The translations under genes were made by a program, and so were the position numbers. The notes beneath the pieces were generated by a model that saw only the letters and a program-made list of their open reading frames with translations, ran no database searches and was not told the DNA's origin. This document shows, one piece after another, positions 51,085-61,376 of a DNA stretch of 64,000 bases. The DNA comes from Lysobacter helvus (lineage in GTDB: Bacteria; Pseudomonadota; Gammaproteobacteria; Xanthomonadales; Xanthomonadaceae). The stretch spans positions 3,038,001 through 3,102,000 of the forward strand of contig NZ_AP024546.1 in NCBI RefSeq assembly GCF_018406645.1. Reading direction: 5' to 3'. Positions within the stretch are counted from its first letter, which is position 1; every line of letters starts with the position of its first letter.

Positions 51085-51504
51085 TTAGGCGGCTTCGGCG
51101 GAGTCGTCGGTGTCGGCAACGCCAATGGCGCCGTCTTCATCGCGGCGGCGACGTTCGCCACGCTCGGGCTTGTCGCCCTTCTCGTCCTTGTTCTTCATGA
51201 TCAGCGACTGCTCGGTGACCGCGTCGTCGCGCTTCATGACCAGGTGGCGCAGCACCGCGTCGTTGAAGCGGAAGGTATCGACGAGCTCGGTGAGCACGGC
51301 CTGGTCGGCTTCGATGTTCAGCAGCACGTAGTGCGCCTTCACCAGGTTTTCGATCGGGTACGCCAGCTGGCGGCGGCCCCAGTCTTCCAGGCGGTGGATC
51401 TTGCCGTTGCCGTTCTCGATGAGCGACTTGTAGCGCTCGACCATGGCCGGCACCTGCTCGCTCTGGTCCGGATGGACCAGGAACACGATTTCGTAATGAC
51501 GCAT
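51085..51504 (-). CDS. rpsF: 30S ribosomal protein S6
   Basis: A 139-residue S6: [55 protein letters not shown], then a charged tail ([17 protein letters not shown]) as in other gammaproteobacteria. The start at 51504 is the family start; an upstream in-frame ATG (51534) adds a non-family extension. First gene of the operon. Confidence 0.96.
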   Translation of the reverse strand: MRHYEIVFLVHPDQSEQVPAMVERYKSLIENGNGKIHRLEDWGRRQLAYPIENLVKAHYVLLNIEADQAVLTELVDTFRFNDAVLRHLVMKRDDAVTEQSLIMKNKDEKGDKPERGERRRRDEDGAIGVADTDDSAEAA

Positions 51505-51630
51505 CGGTATTTCCTTGTGGATGTGGCCCGTCATGCACGGACCTGACAGCCCCCCGGGGAGTGCAGCGATACCGCCGCCCGGTGGAGCAAGGGACCTCGA
51601 CAGGCCGGTGGGCCGGAACGAGGGCGCGAA

Positions 51631-51659
51631 ATTATGGGGGAATCAGGGGCTTACGGCAA
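51631..51659 (-). promoter_or_regulatory. Predicted sigma-70 promoter of rpsF operon
   Basis: TTGCCG (51659-51654), a 17-nt spacer and CATAAT (51636-51631) match the -35/-10 pattern. This gives a leader of about 120 nt before rpsF. S6:S18 autoregulatory RNA elements occur in such leaders in other bacteria; I cannot confirm one here. Confidence 0.5.
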
Positions 51660-51671
51660 GCCCGCGGGGCT

Positions 51672-52010
51672 TCAGGCCGCGTCGGCCTTGGTCGTGAAGC
51701 TCTCGCCGCAGCCGCATTCGGCGGTGACGTTGGGGTTCTCGAAGACGAACTGCTCCGACAGGCCCTGCTTCCGGAAGTCGATCAGGGTGCCGTCCACCAG
51801 GCCCAGGCTGTCGGCATCCACGAACACCTTCACGCCCGAATCGTCGAACACCGTGTCGCCGGGGCGCTCTTCGCGGGCCAGGTCGGCGATGTAGCCCCAG
51901 CCCGAACAGCCGGTCTTCTGCACGCCGAAGCGCAGGCCCAGCGCGCCGGGATCGGCGGCGAGGAACCCGCGGATGCGGTCGAGGGCGGCAGGGGCGAGGC
52001 GGATGGACAT
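51672..52010 (-). CDS. IscA/HesB-type iron-sulfur carrier protein
   Basis: A 112-residue A-type carrier. The three conserved cysteines are C35 (KTGCSGWGY) and C99/C101 (ECGCG). It accepts and transfers Fe-S clusters. Gene context (divergent from asnS, no isc genes) does not decide between ErpA-like and other A-type roles. The start at 52010 begins at the domain ([13 protein letters not shown]). Confidence 0.9.
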   Translation of the reverse strand: MSIRLAPAALDRIRGFLAADPGALGLRFGVQKTGCSGWGYIADLAREERPGDTVFDDSGVKVFVDADSLGLVDGTLIDFRKQGLSEQFVFENPNVTAECGCGESFTTKADAA

Positions 52011-52119
52011 GCGGGACTCCGGGAACGTGCGTCGGATTGTAAGCGTGCGGCGGGGCGCAATCCCGCTCCGGTACACTTCGCCGTTCACAGTTGGCGGTCG
52101 AGCGAAGAGGAATCAAGGC

Positions 52120-53520
<1,401 letters not shown>

Positions 53521-53524
53521 TCCG

Positions 53525-53830
53525 TTGATCCTCTTCTTCGCCCTGCTCTTCGTCGCCATCGCCATCGCGGGCGCCACCGCGTTCGTGATCTTCTGGCCGC
53601 TGGCGCTGGTGCACGTGCGCGACAAGCATCCGCCGATCGCGGCGCAGCTCGGCACCGGTGCGTTCCTCAAGCCGGCCGCGCTCGCGTGGCTGCTGCGCGG
53701 CGGCTATCGCGAGGCGCGCGACCGCAACCTCAGCGGGCTGGCCACGCCGGCGCGCGTGTCGCTGATCATCATCTTCGCGGGCCTCATCGCCGCGGCGCTG
53801 CTGTGGGCCTGGTCGGTGGTGTATGTCTGA
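53525..53830 (+). CDS. Small inner-membrane protein
   Basis: A 101-residue protein starting at TTG (53525). Two TM segments (MILFFALLFVAIAIAGATAFVIFWPLALV and VSLIIIFAGLIAAALLWAW) flank a cytoplasmic loop with RDKHPP and REARDRNLSG. It follows asnS by 4 bp and overlaps the next gene, so it is probably co-transcribed. Function unknown. Confidence 0.65.
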   Translation: MILFFALLFVAIAIAGATAFVIFWPLALVHVRDKHPPIAAQLGTGAFLKPAALAWLLRGGYREARDRNLSGLATPARVSLIIIFAGLIAAALLWAWSVVYV

Positions 53831-54134
53831 AGAGATGCTCCACGCACAGTGGTGGCTGGCGACGCTCGGTCGCACGGTGGTCTGGGCGCGCCTGCGCGTG
53901 CGCGAGGCCGGCACGGCGGAAGTGTTCGACAGCGACGGCAACACGCTGGTGTACGACAGCGAAGACACCGCACGCGCGGCGTTGATGGATGCCGAGTTCG
54001 TCGAATGGGACGGCCTGGACAGCGACGATGCGATCGACCGCGGCATCGACCTCGACACCGTCGCCCCGCCCCGCGCGGAGACGGACGAGGCCCTGCGCCC
54101 GCTGATGGTCCAGCAACTCGCACCGCGCCACTGA
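53823..54134 (+). CDS. Small acidic hypothetical protein
   Basis: A 103-residue soluble protein: MSEEMLHAQWWLATLGRTVVWARLRVREAGTAEVFDSDGNTLVYDSEDTARAALMDAEFVEWDGLD. The start overlaps the end of the upstream membrane gene by 8 bp. The pattern of a strand-rich domain with DSDGNTLVYDSEDTARA is conserved in Xanthomonadaceae-type proteins, but I know no function. Confidence 0.6.
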   Translation: MSEEMLHAQWWLATLGRTVVWARLRVREAGTAEVFDSDGNTLVYDSEDTARAALMDAEFVEWDGLDSDDAIDRGIDLDTVAPPRAETDEALRPLMVQQLAPRH

Positions 54135-54159
54135 CGCGCACGCCCCCGGAACGAATGCG

Positions 54160-54804
54160 ATGTACCTCCCCCGCGCCTTCGCCGACCACGACCCCGCCGC
54201 ACTCGATGCGCTGATCGCGCAGGACGCCTTCATCACCCTGGTCACCGTCGTTGACGGCGTGCCGACGGTGAGCCACCTGCCCGTCCTGTACCGCCGCGAT
54301 GGCGCGCGCATCGAACTGCGCGGCCACTGGGCGAAACCGAACCCGCAGTCCACGCATACCGGCCCCGCGCTCGCGATCGTGCACGGCCCGCACGCGTACG
54401 TGTCGCCGTCCTGGTATCCCGACAAGGAGGAAGCCTCGCGCGTGCCGACGTGGAATTACGTCGTCGCGCACCTGCACGGCACGCTCGAGCGCCTCGACGA
54501 CGAAGCCTCGCTCGCCGCGATCGTGTCCGACCTGACCGCGAAGCACGAAGCGAGCGTGGGCCAAGCCTGGGAATTCGAACACGAACGCGATTCGCATCGT
54601 GCGCTCCTGCGCGGCATCACCGGCTTCCGCATGTTGTGCGATCGCGTCGAACTGAAAGCCAAGCTCAGCCAGAACCACCCCGATGCGAACCGCGAAGCCG
54701 TCATCGCGCAACTGGGTGCCCAAACCTCCGACGCCAGCCGCGCCGTCGCGCGCCTGATGCGCGCCACGCTCGACCGTACGACCGATCCGGTCGCAGGAGA
54801 CTGA
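54160..54804 (+). CDS. PaiB-type FMN-binding regulator
   Basis: A 214-residue protein of the FMN-binding split-barrel type: MYLPRAFADHDPAALDALI, then FITLVTVVDGVPTVSHLPVLY, HWAKPNPQ, VSPSWYPDKEEASRVPTWNYVVAHLHGTLE, and GFRMLCDRVELKAKLSQNHPD. PaiB family members are called negative regulators, though a flavin or haem-degradation role is also possible. It precedes the SDR gene by 1 bp. Confidence 0.88.
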   Translation: MYLPRAFADHDPAALDALIAQDAFITLVTVVDGVPTVSHLPVLYRRDGARIELRGHWAKPNPQSTHTGPALAIVHGPHAYVSPSWYPDKEEASRVPTWNYVVAHLHGTLERLDDEASLAAIVSDLTAKHEASVGQAWEFEHERDSHRALLRGITGFRMLCDRVELKAKLSQNHPDANREAVIAQLGAQTSDASRAVARLMRATLDRTTDPVAGD

Positions 54805-54805
54805 T

Positions 54806-55591
54806 TTGGACCTGAACCTTTCCGGCAAGCACGCCCTCGTCTGCGGCGCCTCCGAGGGCATCGGCCGCGCGACCGCGCACGAACTCGCATTGCTCGGCGC
54901 CGACGTCACCGTGCTCGCGCGCCGCGCCGACGCGCTGGAAGCGGTGGTCGCCGAATTGCCGAGCACGGGATCGCAGGCGCACGGCTACCTCAGCGCCGAC
55001 GTGCTCGACACCGATCGGCTCCACGCGCAAGCGCAGGCGCTCGCGAACGGCAAGCGCGTGCACATCCTGGTCAACAACACCGGCGGCCCGCCCGGCGGCC
55101 CCGCGAATGCGGCGGACGCGGCGAGCTTCGAACGCGCGTTCCGCCAGCACCTGCTCGCCAACCAGGCGCTCGTGCAGGCCGTGCTGCCCGGCATGCAGGC
55201 CGCGGGCTTCGGCCGCATCGTCAACGTGATCTCGACCTCGGTGAAGGAACCCATCGCCAACCTCGGCGTGTCCAACACCATCCGCGGCGCGGTCGCCAGC
55301 TGGGCGAAGACGCTCGCCACCGAGCTCGGCGGCTTCGGCATCACCGTCAACAACGTGCTGCCGGGCTACACGCGCACGCAGCGCCTCGACCAGATCCTGC
55401 ACGACCGCGCGCAAGCCACCGGCAAGCCCGAGTCCGCAATCGCCGACGGCATGCTCGCGACGGTGCCGGCCGGGCGCTTCGCCGACGCGAGTGAACTCGC
55501 CGCGGTGATCGCCTTCCTGTGTTCGCCCGCGGCGGGCTACGTCAACGGCATCAACGTGCCGGTCGACGGCGGCCGCACGAAGTCGCTGTAA
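54806..55591 (+). CDS. Atypical SDR-family protein lacking the catalytic Tyr-Lys
   Basis: A 261-residue Rossmann protein starting at TTG. The NAD(P) site GASEGIG (residues 14-20), NNTGG, S143 (VISTS) and PVDGGRTKSL end are present. In place of YxxxK, the sequence is S156-NTI-R160 (GVSNTIRGAV). This pattern occurs in an uncharacterised SDR subgroup near aromatic-degradation genes. Without the Tyr, classic hydride transfer chemistry is doubtful. Located at the head of the kynurenine-pathway genes, 10 bp before the ALDH gene. Confidence 0.85.
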   Translation: MDLNLSGKHALVCGASEGIGRATAHELALLGADVTVLARRADALEAVVAELPSTGSQAHGYLSADVLDTDRLHAQAQALANGKRVHILVNNTGGPPGGPANAADAASFERAFRQHLLANQALVQAVLPGMQAAGFGRIVNVISTSVKEPIANLGVSNTIRGAVASWAKTLATELGGFGITVNNVLPGYTRTQRLDQILHDRAQATGKPESAIADGMLATVPAGRFADASELAAVIAFLCSPAAGYVNGINVPVDGGRTKSL

Positions 55592-55601
55592 GCTGCCGCG
55601 C

Positions 55602-57053
55602 ATGCAACTCACGCACTGGATCGATGGCCAGGCACGACCGGCGGCGAACGGCCGGTGGCTGGACGTGTTCGACCCCGCCACCGCGCAGCCGTACGCGCAG
55701 GTCGCCGCGGGCGATGCGCGCGACGTCGACGCCGCGATCAGCGCCGCGGCGCGCGCCTTCCCGATGTGGTCGCAACTGCCCAACGCCGAACGCGCGCGCT
55801 GGATGGAACGCCTGGCCGATGCGCTGGAAGCGCGGCTGGAGGATTTCGCGCAGGCCGAATCGCGCGATGGCGGCAAGCCCATCAAGCTGGCGCGCGAGGT
55901 GGAGATCCCGCGCGCGATCAGCAACCTGCGGTTCTTCGCGCACGCCGCCACGCAGTTCTCCAGCGAATCGCACCACGGCCAGGCCGGGCTCAACTACACC
56001 TTGCGCATGCCGCTGGGCGTGGTCGCCACGATCTCGCCGTGGAATCTGCCGTTGTACCTGTTCACCTGGAAGATCGCGCCCGCGCTCGCGGCCGGCAACA
56101 CGGTGGTGGCCAAGCCTTCCGAGATCACGCCGCACACGGCGACGATGCTCGCCGCACTCGCCGCGGAGATCGGGTTCCCCGCCGGCGTGCTCAACGTCGT
56201 GCATGGCCTCGGCCCGGACGTCGGCGAACCGATGGTGCTGGACGCGCGCACCAAAGCGGTGTCGTTCACCGGCAGCACGCTGGTCGGCAAGCGCATCGCG
56301 ACGATGGCCGCGCCGCTGCTGAAGAAAGTGTCGCTGGAGCTGGGCGGCAAGAATCCCACGCTCGTCTTCGCCGACAGCGACTGGGAACGCAACCTGGACA
56401 CGATCGTGCGCTCGGCGTTCCAGAACAGCGGACAGATCTGCCTCTGCGGTTCGCGCCTGTTGGTGCAGCGCTCCATCTACGCGGAATTCCGCGATGCGTT
56501 CGTCGAGCGCGCGCGCGCCCTGAAGGTCGGCAATCCCGGCGAGCCCGGCACCGAACTCGGCCCGCTCGTCTCGCAGGCGCATTTCGACAAGGTCGTGGCC
56601 GCCATCGCGCGCGCGAAGGACGAAGGCGGCCAGGTGCGTTGCGGTGGCGGCGTGATCGATCGCCCGGGCTGGTTCGTCGCGCCCACGGTGATCGATGGCC
56701 TCGGCCCCGATTGCGCCACCAATCGCGAAGAAATCTTCGGCCCCGTCGCAACGCTGCAGGCGTTCGAAGACGACGCCGACGCCTTGCAACGCGCCAACGC
56801 CGGCGACTACGGCCTGTCCGCGTCCGTGTGGACGCGCGACCTCGATCGCGCCCACCACATCGCCGCGCAGCTGCACTGCGGCATGGTGTGGATCAACACC
56901 TGGCTGATGCGCGACCTGCGCACGCCGTTCGGCGGCACCGGCCAGTCCGGTCTCGGCCGCGAAGGCGGCATGGAAGCCATGCGTTTCTTCACCGAACCCC
57001 GCAACATCGGCATCGCATTGCGAAGCCCTGCCCTTCCGGAGCCCGTGCGATGA
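55602..57053 (+). CDS. 2-aminomuconic-6-semialdehyde dehydrogenase (ALDH family)
   Basis: A 483-residue aldehyde dehydrogenase. Catalytic Cys C280 in NSGQICLCGSR; catalytic Glu in LELGGKNPTL; NAD site region FTGSTLVGKRI; PWNLPLYLFTWKIAPALAAGNTVVAKPSE. Closest in style to ALDH8 and hydroxy-/amino-muconic semialdehyde dehydrogenases. With ACMSD, deaminase and haaO nearby, it most likely oxidises 2-aminomuconic semialdehyde to 2-aminomuconate. Stop overlaps the carbonic anhydrase start (ATGA). Confidence 0.88.
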   Translation: MQLTHWIDGQARPAANGRWLDVFDPATAQPYAQVAAGDARDVDAAISAAARAFPMWSQLPNAERARWMERLADALEARLEDFAQAESRDGGKPIKLAREVEIPRAISNLRFFAHAATQFSSESHHGQAGLNYTLRMPLGVVATISPWNLPLYLFTWKIAPALAAGNTVVAKPSEITPHTATMLAALAAEIGFPAGVLNVVHGLGPDVGEPMVLDARTKAVSFTGSTLVGKRIATMAAPLLKKVSLELGGKNPTLVFADSDWERNLDTIVRSAFQNSGQICLCGSRLLVQRSIYAEFRDAFVERARALKVGNPGEPGTELGPLVSQAHFDKVVAAIARAKDEGGQVRCGGGVIDRPGWFVAPTVIDGLGPDCATNREEIFGPVATLQAFEDDADALQRANAGDYGLSASVWTRDLDRAHHIAAQLHCGMVWINTWLMRDLRTPFGGTGQSGLGREGGMEAMRFFTEPRNIGIALRSPALPEPVR

Positions 57054-57715
57054 CCCGTCGCCTCGAAGACCTGCTGAAGAACAACCGCGAATGGGCCGAA
57101 CAGGTCCGCCGCGACGACCCGGGCTTCTTCAAGCGTCTGTCGAGCCAGCAATCGCCGAAGTACCTGTGGATCGGCTGTTCGGATTCGCGCGTGCCCGCCA
57201 ACCAGATCATGCGGCTGGATCCGGGCGAGGTGTTCGTCCACCGCAACATCGCCAACGTGGTGGTGCACGCGGACCTCAATTGCCTGTCGGTCATCCAGTT
57301 CGCGGTGGACCTGCTGAAGGTCGAGCACATCCTGGTCACCGGCCACTACGGCTGCAGCGGCGTGCACGCGAGCATGACGGGCAAGCGCGTGGGCCTGGCG
57401 GACAACTGGCTGCGGCACGTAGGCGACGTGGCGAACAAGCACGCGGCGCTGCTCGACGAAGTGGACACCGAGTCGATGCGCCACGCGCGCCTGTGCGAAC
57501 TCAACGTCATCGAGCAGGTCGCCAACGTCTGCCAGACCACGATCGTGCAGGATGCCTGGGCGCGCGGGCAGACGCTGAGCGTGCATGGCTGGTGCTATTC
57601 GCTGCTGGACGGGCGCGTCAACGACCTCGAACTCGGCGTGTCCGCCTCGGACGAACTGCAACCGGCGTACGACAGCGCGCTGGCGCGCATCCGCAAGTCG
57701 AAGGCCCGCGAATGA
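57050..57715 (+). CDS. Beta-class carbonic anhydrase
   Basis: A 221-residue beta-CA. Zinc ligands C43, H99 and C102 ([10 protein letters not shown] and [10 protein letters not shown]), with D45/R47 dyad. It interconverts CO2 and bicarbonate. It sits between two kynurenine-pathway genes with ATGA overlaps at both ends, implying co-translation with them. The pathway's ACMSD step releases CO2, which may explain the placement, but this is inference. Confidence 0.93.
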   Translation: MTRRLEDLLKNNREWAEQVRRDDPGFFKRLSSQQSPKYLWIGCSDSRVPANQIMRLDPGEVFVHRNIANVVVHADLNCLSVIQFAVDLLKVEHILVTGHYGCSGVHASMTGKRVGLADNWLRHVGDVANKHAALLDEVDTESMRHARLCELNVIEQVANVCQTTIVQDAWARGQTLSVHGWCYSLLDGRVNDLELGVSASDELQPAYDSALARIRKSKARE

Positions 57716-58161
57716 GCGACGTGGACATGTCCAATACCATCCGGACCAGCGCCGCCCCCGCCCCCGTCGGCGCGTATCCGCACGCGCGGCGCGTCGGCGA
57801 GTTGCTGTTCCTCTCCGGCATCGGCCCGCGCGACGCGGCCACCAACGCGATCCCGGGCAACGATTATTTCGCCGACGGCCGCGTGCGCAAGTACGACATC
57901 GATGCGCAGGCGCGCGCGGTGTTCGCCAACGTGCGCGCGGTGCTGGAAGCCAGTGGCGCGCGTTGGGAAGACCTGGTCGACGTCACCGTCTACCTCACCG
58001 ACATGGCGCGCGACTTCAAGGCCTACAATGCGGTGTGGGCCGAACATTTCCCCGATCCTGCGACGGCGCCGTGCCGCACCACGCTCGGCATCACCGCGTT
58101 GCCGACACCGATCGCGATCGAACTCAAGTGCGTGGCCGCCCTGCCGCGCGGAGGCGCGTGA
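57712..58161 (+). CDS. RidA-family 2-aminomuconate deaminase
   Basis: A 149-residue RidA/YjgF fold protein: [83 protein letters not shown]. In this operon it should deaminate 2-aminomuconate to 4-oxalocrotonate (2-oxo-3-hexenedioate). Overlaps carbonic anhydrase by ATGA; haaO follows after 2 bp. Confidence 0.85.
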   Translation: MSDVDMSNTIRTSAAPAPVGAYPHARRVGELLFLSGIGPRDAATNAIPGNDYFADGRVRKYDIDAQARAVFANVRAVLEASGARWEDLVDVTVYLTDMARDFKAYNAVWAEHFPDPATAPCRTTLGITALPTPIAIELKCVAALPRGGA

Positions 58162-58163
58162 GC

Positions 58164-58709
58164 ATGCTGCCCGATCCCATCGACCTGCAGGCCTGGATCG
58201 AAGAACACCGGCACCTGCTGAAGCCGCCGGTCGGCAACAAGGTGGTCTTCGCCGGCGATTTCATCGTGATGGTGGTCGGCGGCCCGAACCAGCGCACCGA
58301 TTACCACTGGGACGAAGGCGCCGAGTGGTTCTACCAGCTCGAAGGCGAGATGGTGCTGCGCATCCAGGAGCATGGTGATGACGGCGTCGGCCGCGTGCGC
58401 GACATCCCGATCCGCGCGGGCCAGACGTTCCTGCTGCCGCCGCGCGTGCCGCATTCGCCGCAGCGCATGCCCGACTCGGTGGGCCTGGTGATCGAACGCC
58501 GCCGCCTGCCGCACGAACTCGACGGGCTGATGTGGTTCTGCGAGCAGTGCAACGGCAAGCTGTTCGAGGAATTCTTCAAGCTGCACGACATCGAGCAGGA
58601 CTTCCCGCCGGTGTTCGACCGCTTCTATTCCTCGCTCGAACACCGCACGTGCAAGCAGTGCGGGCACGTGAACCCCGCCCCGTCGAAGTACGTGATGCCG
58701 GATACCTGA
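58164..58709 (+). CDS. haaO: 3-hydroxyanthranilate 3,4-dioxygenase
   Basis: A 181-residue cupin dioxygenase. Iron ligands H48, E54 and H97 fit [16 protein letters not shown] and PPRVPHSPQ. The bacterial C-terminal rubredoxin-like site has C126, C129, C163 and C166 (CEQC and CKQC). It opens 3-hydroxyanthranilate to 2-amino-3-carboxymuconate semialdehyde, the ACMSD substrate. Last of the tightly linked + strand run. Confidence 0.93.
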   Translation: MLPDPIDLQAWIEEHRHLLKPPVGNKVVFAGDFIVMVVGGPNQRTDYHWDEGAEWFYQLEGEMVLRIQEHGDDGVGRVRDIPIRAGQTFLLPPRVPHSPQRMPDSVGLVIERRRLPHELDGLMWFCEQCNGKLFEEFFKLHDIEQDFPPVFDRFYSSLEHRTCKQCGHVNPAPSKYVMPDT

Positions 58710-58728
58710 TCCGGCACCACGCCGGGCC

Positions 58729-59622
58729 TCAGGCCGCGAGCGGTTGCGGCATGTTGCCGCTGTCGTCCACCGCGCAGACGTCGCGCCACATCCGGTAGGC
58801 GAAGGCGAACCACACCGCGTACATCACCACCATCGCCGCGAGATAGAACGCGCCAAGCACCACGACCAAGGCGACGGTGCCGAGCGCCTTCAAGGCCATG
58901 CCGAGCAGCGCGGCCACGACGCCGATGATCAGCGCGAGCACGATCCCCACCACCAGCACGCCGATCATCAGGATCCACAGCACGTGCAGGTTCTTCAGGC
59001 CGCCGGCGAAGCCGTCGGCCAACGCGCCAAGCACGCCGCGGCCGGCGATCGCGACCTGCGCGTAGCCGATCGCGGTCAGCGCCACGAACATCGGCGAGAA
59101 CAGCACGAAGAGCGCGATGAACGCACCGAAGTGCGGCGGCAGCGCGGCGTGGCCGCCCGGATGCGCCTGTTGCGCCACCATCTGCTGCCACGCAGCGAAC
59201 CACCCGCTGGCGCCCAGCACCAGCGCCACGACGAGGACCAGCGCGATGAAGACCACCAGGATCGCGACGGCAAACCCCACCAGCGGCCAGAACTGGTCCG
59301 CATGCCGGTACGGCGTGAACACATCGCGCGCCCGCACCGGGCGATCGTTGGCGATCGCATCCAGCACCTGGAGCATGCCGCCCTGCATCGGGGCGAGCGC
59401 CAGGCCTGCCAGCAGGGAAAACACCATCACGCCCATCATCACCGGGATGGACTGCTGGAACTGCAATTGCAACGGCAACGTGATCGCCGTGGGCAGCAGG
59501 GACAGCGCCAGGAAGAACCCGATGGCCCCGAACAGGGTCGCGGGTTTGCGGTCCAGCAAGCGCATGCCATCCACCAGCCAGCCATAGCCGGCGAGCGGCC
59601 TCGTCGTACGCGTCGTCATCAT
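58729..59622 (-). CDS. BPSS1780-type inner-membrane protein
   Basis: A 297-residue protein with about six TM segments (ATLFGAIGFFLALSLLPTAITLPL, PVMMGVMVFSLLAGLALAP, PLVGFAVAILVVFIALVLVVAL, and three more). The start is one of two consecutive ATG at 59622/59619. Resembles the BPSS1780 family, uncharacterised membrane proteins. Convergent with haaO. Confidence 0.65.
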   Translation of the reverse strand: MMTTRTTRPLAGYGWLVDGMRLLDRKPATLFGAIGFFLALSLLPTAITLPLQLQFQQSIPVMMGVMVFSLLAGLALAPMQGGMLQVLDAIANDRPVRARDVFTPYRHADQFWPLVGFAVAILVVFIALVLVVALVLGASGWFAAWQQMVAQQAHPGGHAALPPHFGAFIALFVLFSPMFVALTAIGYAQVAIAGRGVLGALADGFAGGLKNLHVLWILMIGVLVVGIVLALIIGVVAALLGMALKALGTVALVVVLGAFYLAAMVVMYAVWFAFAYRMWRDVCAVDDSGNMPQPLAA

Positions 59623-59704
59623 CGAAACTCCCCCGGAATCGTGCGGCGATTGGGCCATGCCCGGGGCGGGCGCGCAACCCGCCCACCGGGACGCCGGTCC
59701 GGTT

Positions 59705-60220
59705 TCAGCGCTTCCAGGGCGACCAGCCCGCATGCTTGATGTAGGCCGGCGCGTCTTCGTCCTTGTGCTTCGCACATTGCTGCGCGAGCCATTCGAACCA
59801 CTCGGCCCACGAAGGTTGCGACTGCTCCGCGCGGATCTGCTGCAGCCACGGCCCGAGCTTGCGCCACATCACCACGATGATCCCGCCCGCCAGTTCCACC
59901 ACCAGCGGGAACGGCGCGATGCGCTTGTACACCAGCACGCCGAGCGTTTCGAACGTGGTGCACACCAGCACGGCGGCGTATTCGGCCTCGAAGCCTTCGT
60001 CGCGCAAGCGTTCGGCCGACACCGCATCGGGCAGGCCGCGCAGGATCGTCAGCGCGCGCGCCAGTTCCGCGCCGATGAAGGTATGCATGACCTCGGCCGC
60101 CACCGCGTCGGCGCGCTGCTTCTTGTATTCAAAGAACTGCACCAGGCCGAACACGGCGCCGCCGATGAGCGTGACCGTGCCGGCCAGCTGGGCGATGTCG
60201 ACGGCGGCGTGCAAGTCCAT
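59705..60220 (-). CDS. Hypothetical membrane-anchored protein
   Basis: A 171-residue protein with an N-terminal TM (VDIAQLAGTVTLIGGAVFGLVQFFEY) and a second hydrophobic stretch (FPLVVELAGGIIVVMW), otherwise helical and ending PAYIKHAGWSPWKR. It resembles DUF4760-type proteins. Function unknown. Confidence 0.6.
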   Translation of the reverse strand: MDLHAAVDIAQLAGTVTLIGGAVFGLVQFFEYKKQRADAVAAEVMHTFIGAELARALTILRGLPDAVSAERLRDEGFEAEYAAVLVCTTFETLGVLVYKRIAPFPLVVELAGGIIVVMWRKLGPWLQQIRAEQSQPSWAEWFEWLAQQCAKHKDEDAPAYIKHAGWSPWKR

Positions 60221-60306
60221 GCCGCAGGCAACGGCGGATTGCGGGCGGACCGGACGCTGGCTTTGCTATAAACGCCCACGACGGCCGGGCCGCCGGGGAT
60301 CCCATC

Positions 60307-60600
60307 GTGCGCATGCTGCTGAAATGCCTTGCCGTCGCGGAAGCGACGTTGTGCATCCCTTGCGCGGTGCTGGCGGCGAAGGGCTTCGCCTTCGCCCGCG
60401 TGCCTCCGCCCGACGATCCTGACCCCAGCCGGAGCGGCTACCTGTATGCCGCGGGCCTGTTCGCAGGCCTGGCGGTGTTGTTCGCGATCGCCGCACGCCA
60501 CCTGCATCGCACCCGGCGCATGAACCCATGGGTGCACCTGGCGCCGTGGGCGTTCTTCCTGCTCGCCTTCGGTGGCCTCCTGCTGGTGCGACCGGCATGA
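60307..60600 (+). CDS. Small membrane protein, start GTG or ATG
   Basis: A 97-residue protein with three hydrophobic segments (LLKCLAVAEATLCIPCAVLAA, YLYAAGLFAGLAVLFAIAA, PWVHLAPWAFFLLAFGGLLLV). Start at GTG 60307 or ATG 60313. Its stop overlaps the next gene's start (ATGA). Not recognised. Confidence 0.55.
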   Translation: MRMLLKCLAVAEATLCIPCAVLAAKGFAFARVPPPDDPDPSRSGYLYAAGLFAGLAVLFAIAARHLHRTRRMNPWVHLAPWAFFLLAFGGLLLVRPA

Positions 60601-60953
60601 AGCTCGACCGCGCCACGCACGATCCCGCGGTCATCGCGGCATGGGCCGCGCGCGTTGCGCAGCGCGCACGCGGGATCGGCCGATTCCAGCATGGGTTGAT
60701 GCTGGCCATGGCGCTGTCGGCGATGGCGGCGGTCTTGTTGCAGAGCGGGACGTGGGGCCGGGTTTTCGCGACCCTCTTCATCCCGCTCCTGGTCGCGCGG
60801 ATCGTGGACCGGTTGACCCTGCTGTGTCCGCACTGCAATCGCCCGCCGATCGGCGTGCTGCAACGGGGCCCGCCCGAGGGCGTCGACTACTGCCAGCAAT
60901 GCCACTACTGGCTCCGCAGTCCCTACGGCATCCATCGCCACGCACCGGACTGA
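60597..60953 (+). CDS. Membrane protein with C-terminal zinc ribbon
   Basis: A 118-residue protein with one or two TM segments (GLMLAMALSAMAAVLLQSG, FATLFIPLLVARIV). The C-terminal CxxC-x(n)-CxxC pair (CPHCNRPP and CQQCHYW) should bind zinc. Coupled to the previous gene. Function unknown. Confidence 0.6.
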   Translation: MKLDRATHDPAVIAAWAARVAQRARGIGRFQHGLMLAMALSAMAAVLLQSGTWGRVFATLFIPLLVARIVDRLTLLCPHCNRPPIGVLQRGPPEGVDYCQQCHYWLRSPYGIHRHAPD

Positions 60954-60965
60954 TCGCCTCGCCGC

Positions 60966-61376
60966 TCAACGCCAGGGATCCACCACCTCCAGCCCCAGCC
61001 CCGCGAAGTCGCGGACGTTGCGCGTGGCGAGCGTGGCGCCGGCGGCCAGGCACGTGGCGGCGATCATCGCGTCGGCGATCGCGAGCTTGCGGCCGCGCGA
61101 TTCCTGCAACGCGGCGATGGCGGCGTAGTCCACCGCGGCGGCATCGTCGAACGGGAGCACCATCAGGTCTTCGTCGAAGGTCTGCGCCGCGGCGACTTCC
61201 AGGCCCGTGCGCCGTGCGCCCTTCGGCAATCGCGCGATGCCGCACAGCACTTCCGCAACGGTAATCGCGGTGACCACCACCGTCTCCGCAGGCTGCGCAT
61301 CCACCCAGCGCAGCACGCGCGGTTCGGGTTTGGCGCGCATGAGCTCGGAGACGACGTTGGTGTCGAGCACGATCAT
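60966..61376 (-). CDS. fitB: PIN-domain toxin (FitB/VapC type)
   Basis: A 136-residue PIN domain: MIVLDTNVVSELMRAKPEPRVLRW (acidic D5, E12), AITVAEVLCGIARLP, and LAIADAMIAATCLAAGATLATRNVRDF. PIN toxins are RNases held by a cognate antitoxin. The upstream gene (61373-61621) overlaps it by ATGA. The FitB style (AETVVVTAITVAEVLCGIARLPKG) is clear. Confidence 0.88.
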   Translation of the reverse strand: MIVLDTNVVSELMRAKPEPRVLRWVDAQPAETVVVTAITVAEVLCGIARLPKGARRTGLEVAAAQTFDEDLMVLPFDDAAAVDYAAIAALQESRGRKLAIADAMIAATCLAAGATLATRNVRDFAGLGLEVVDPWR

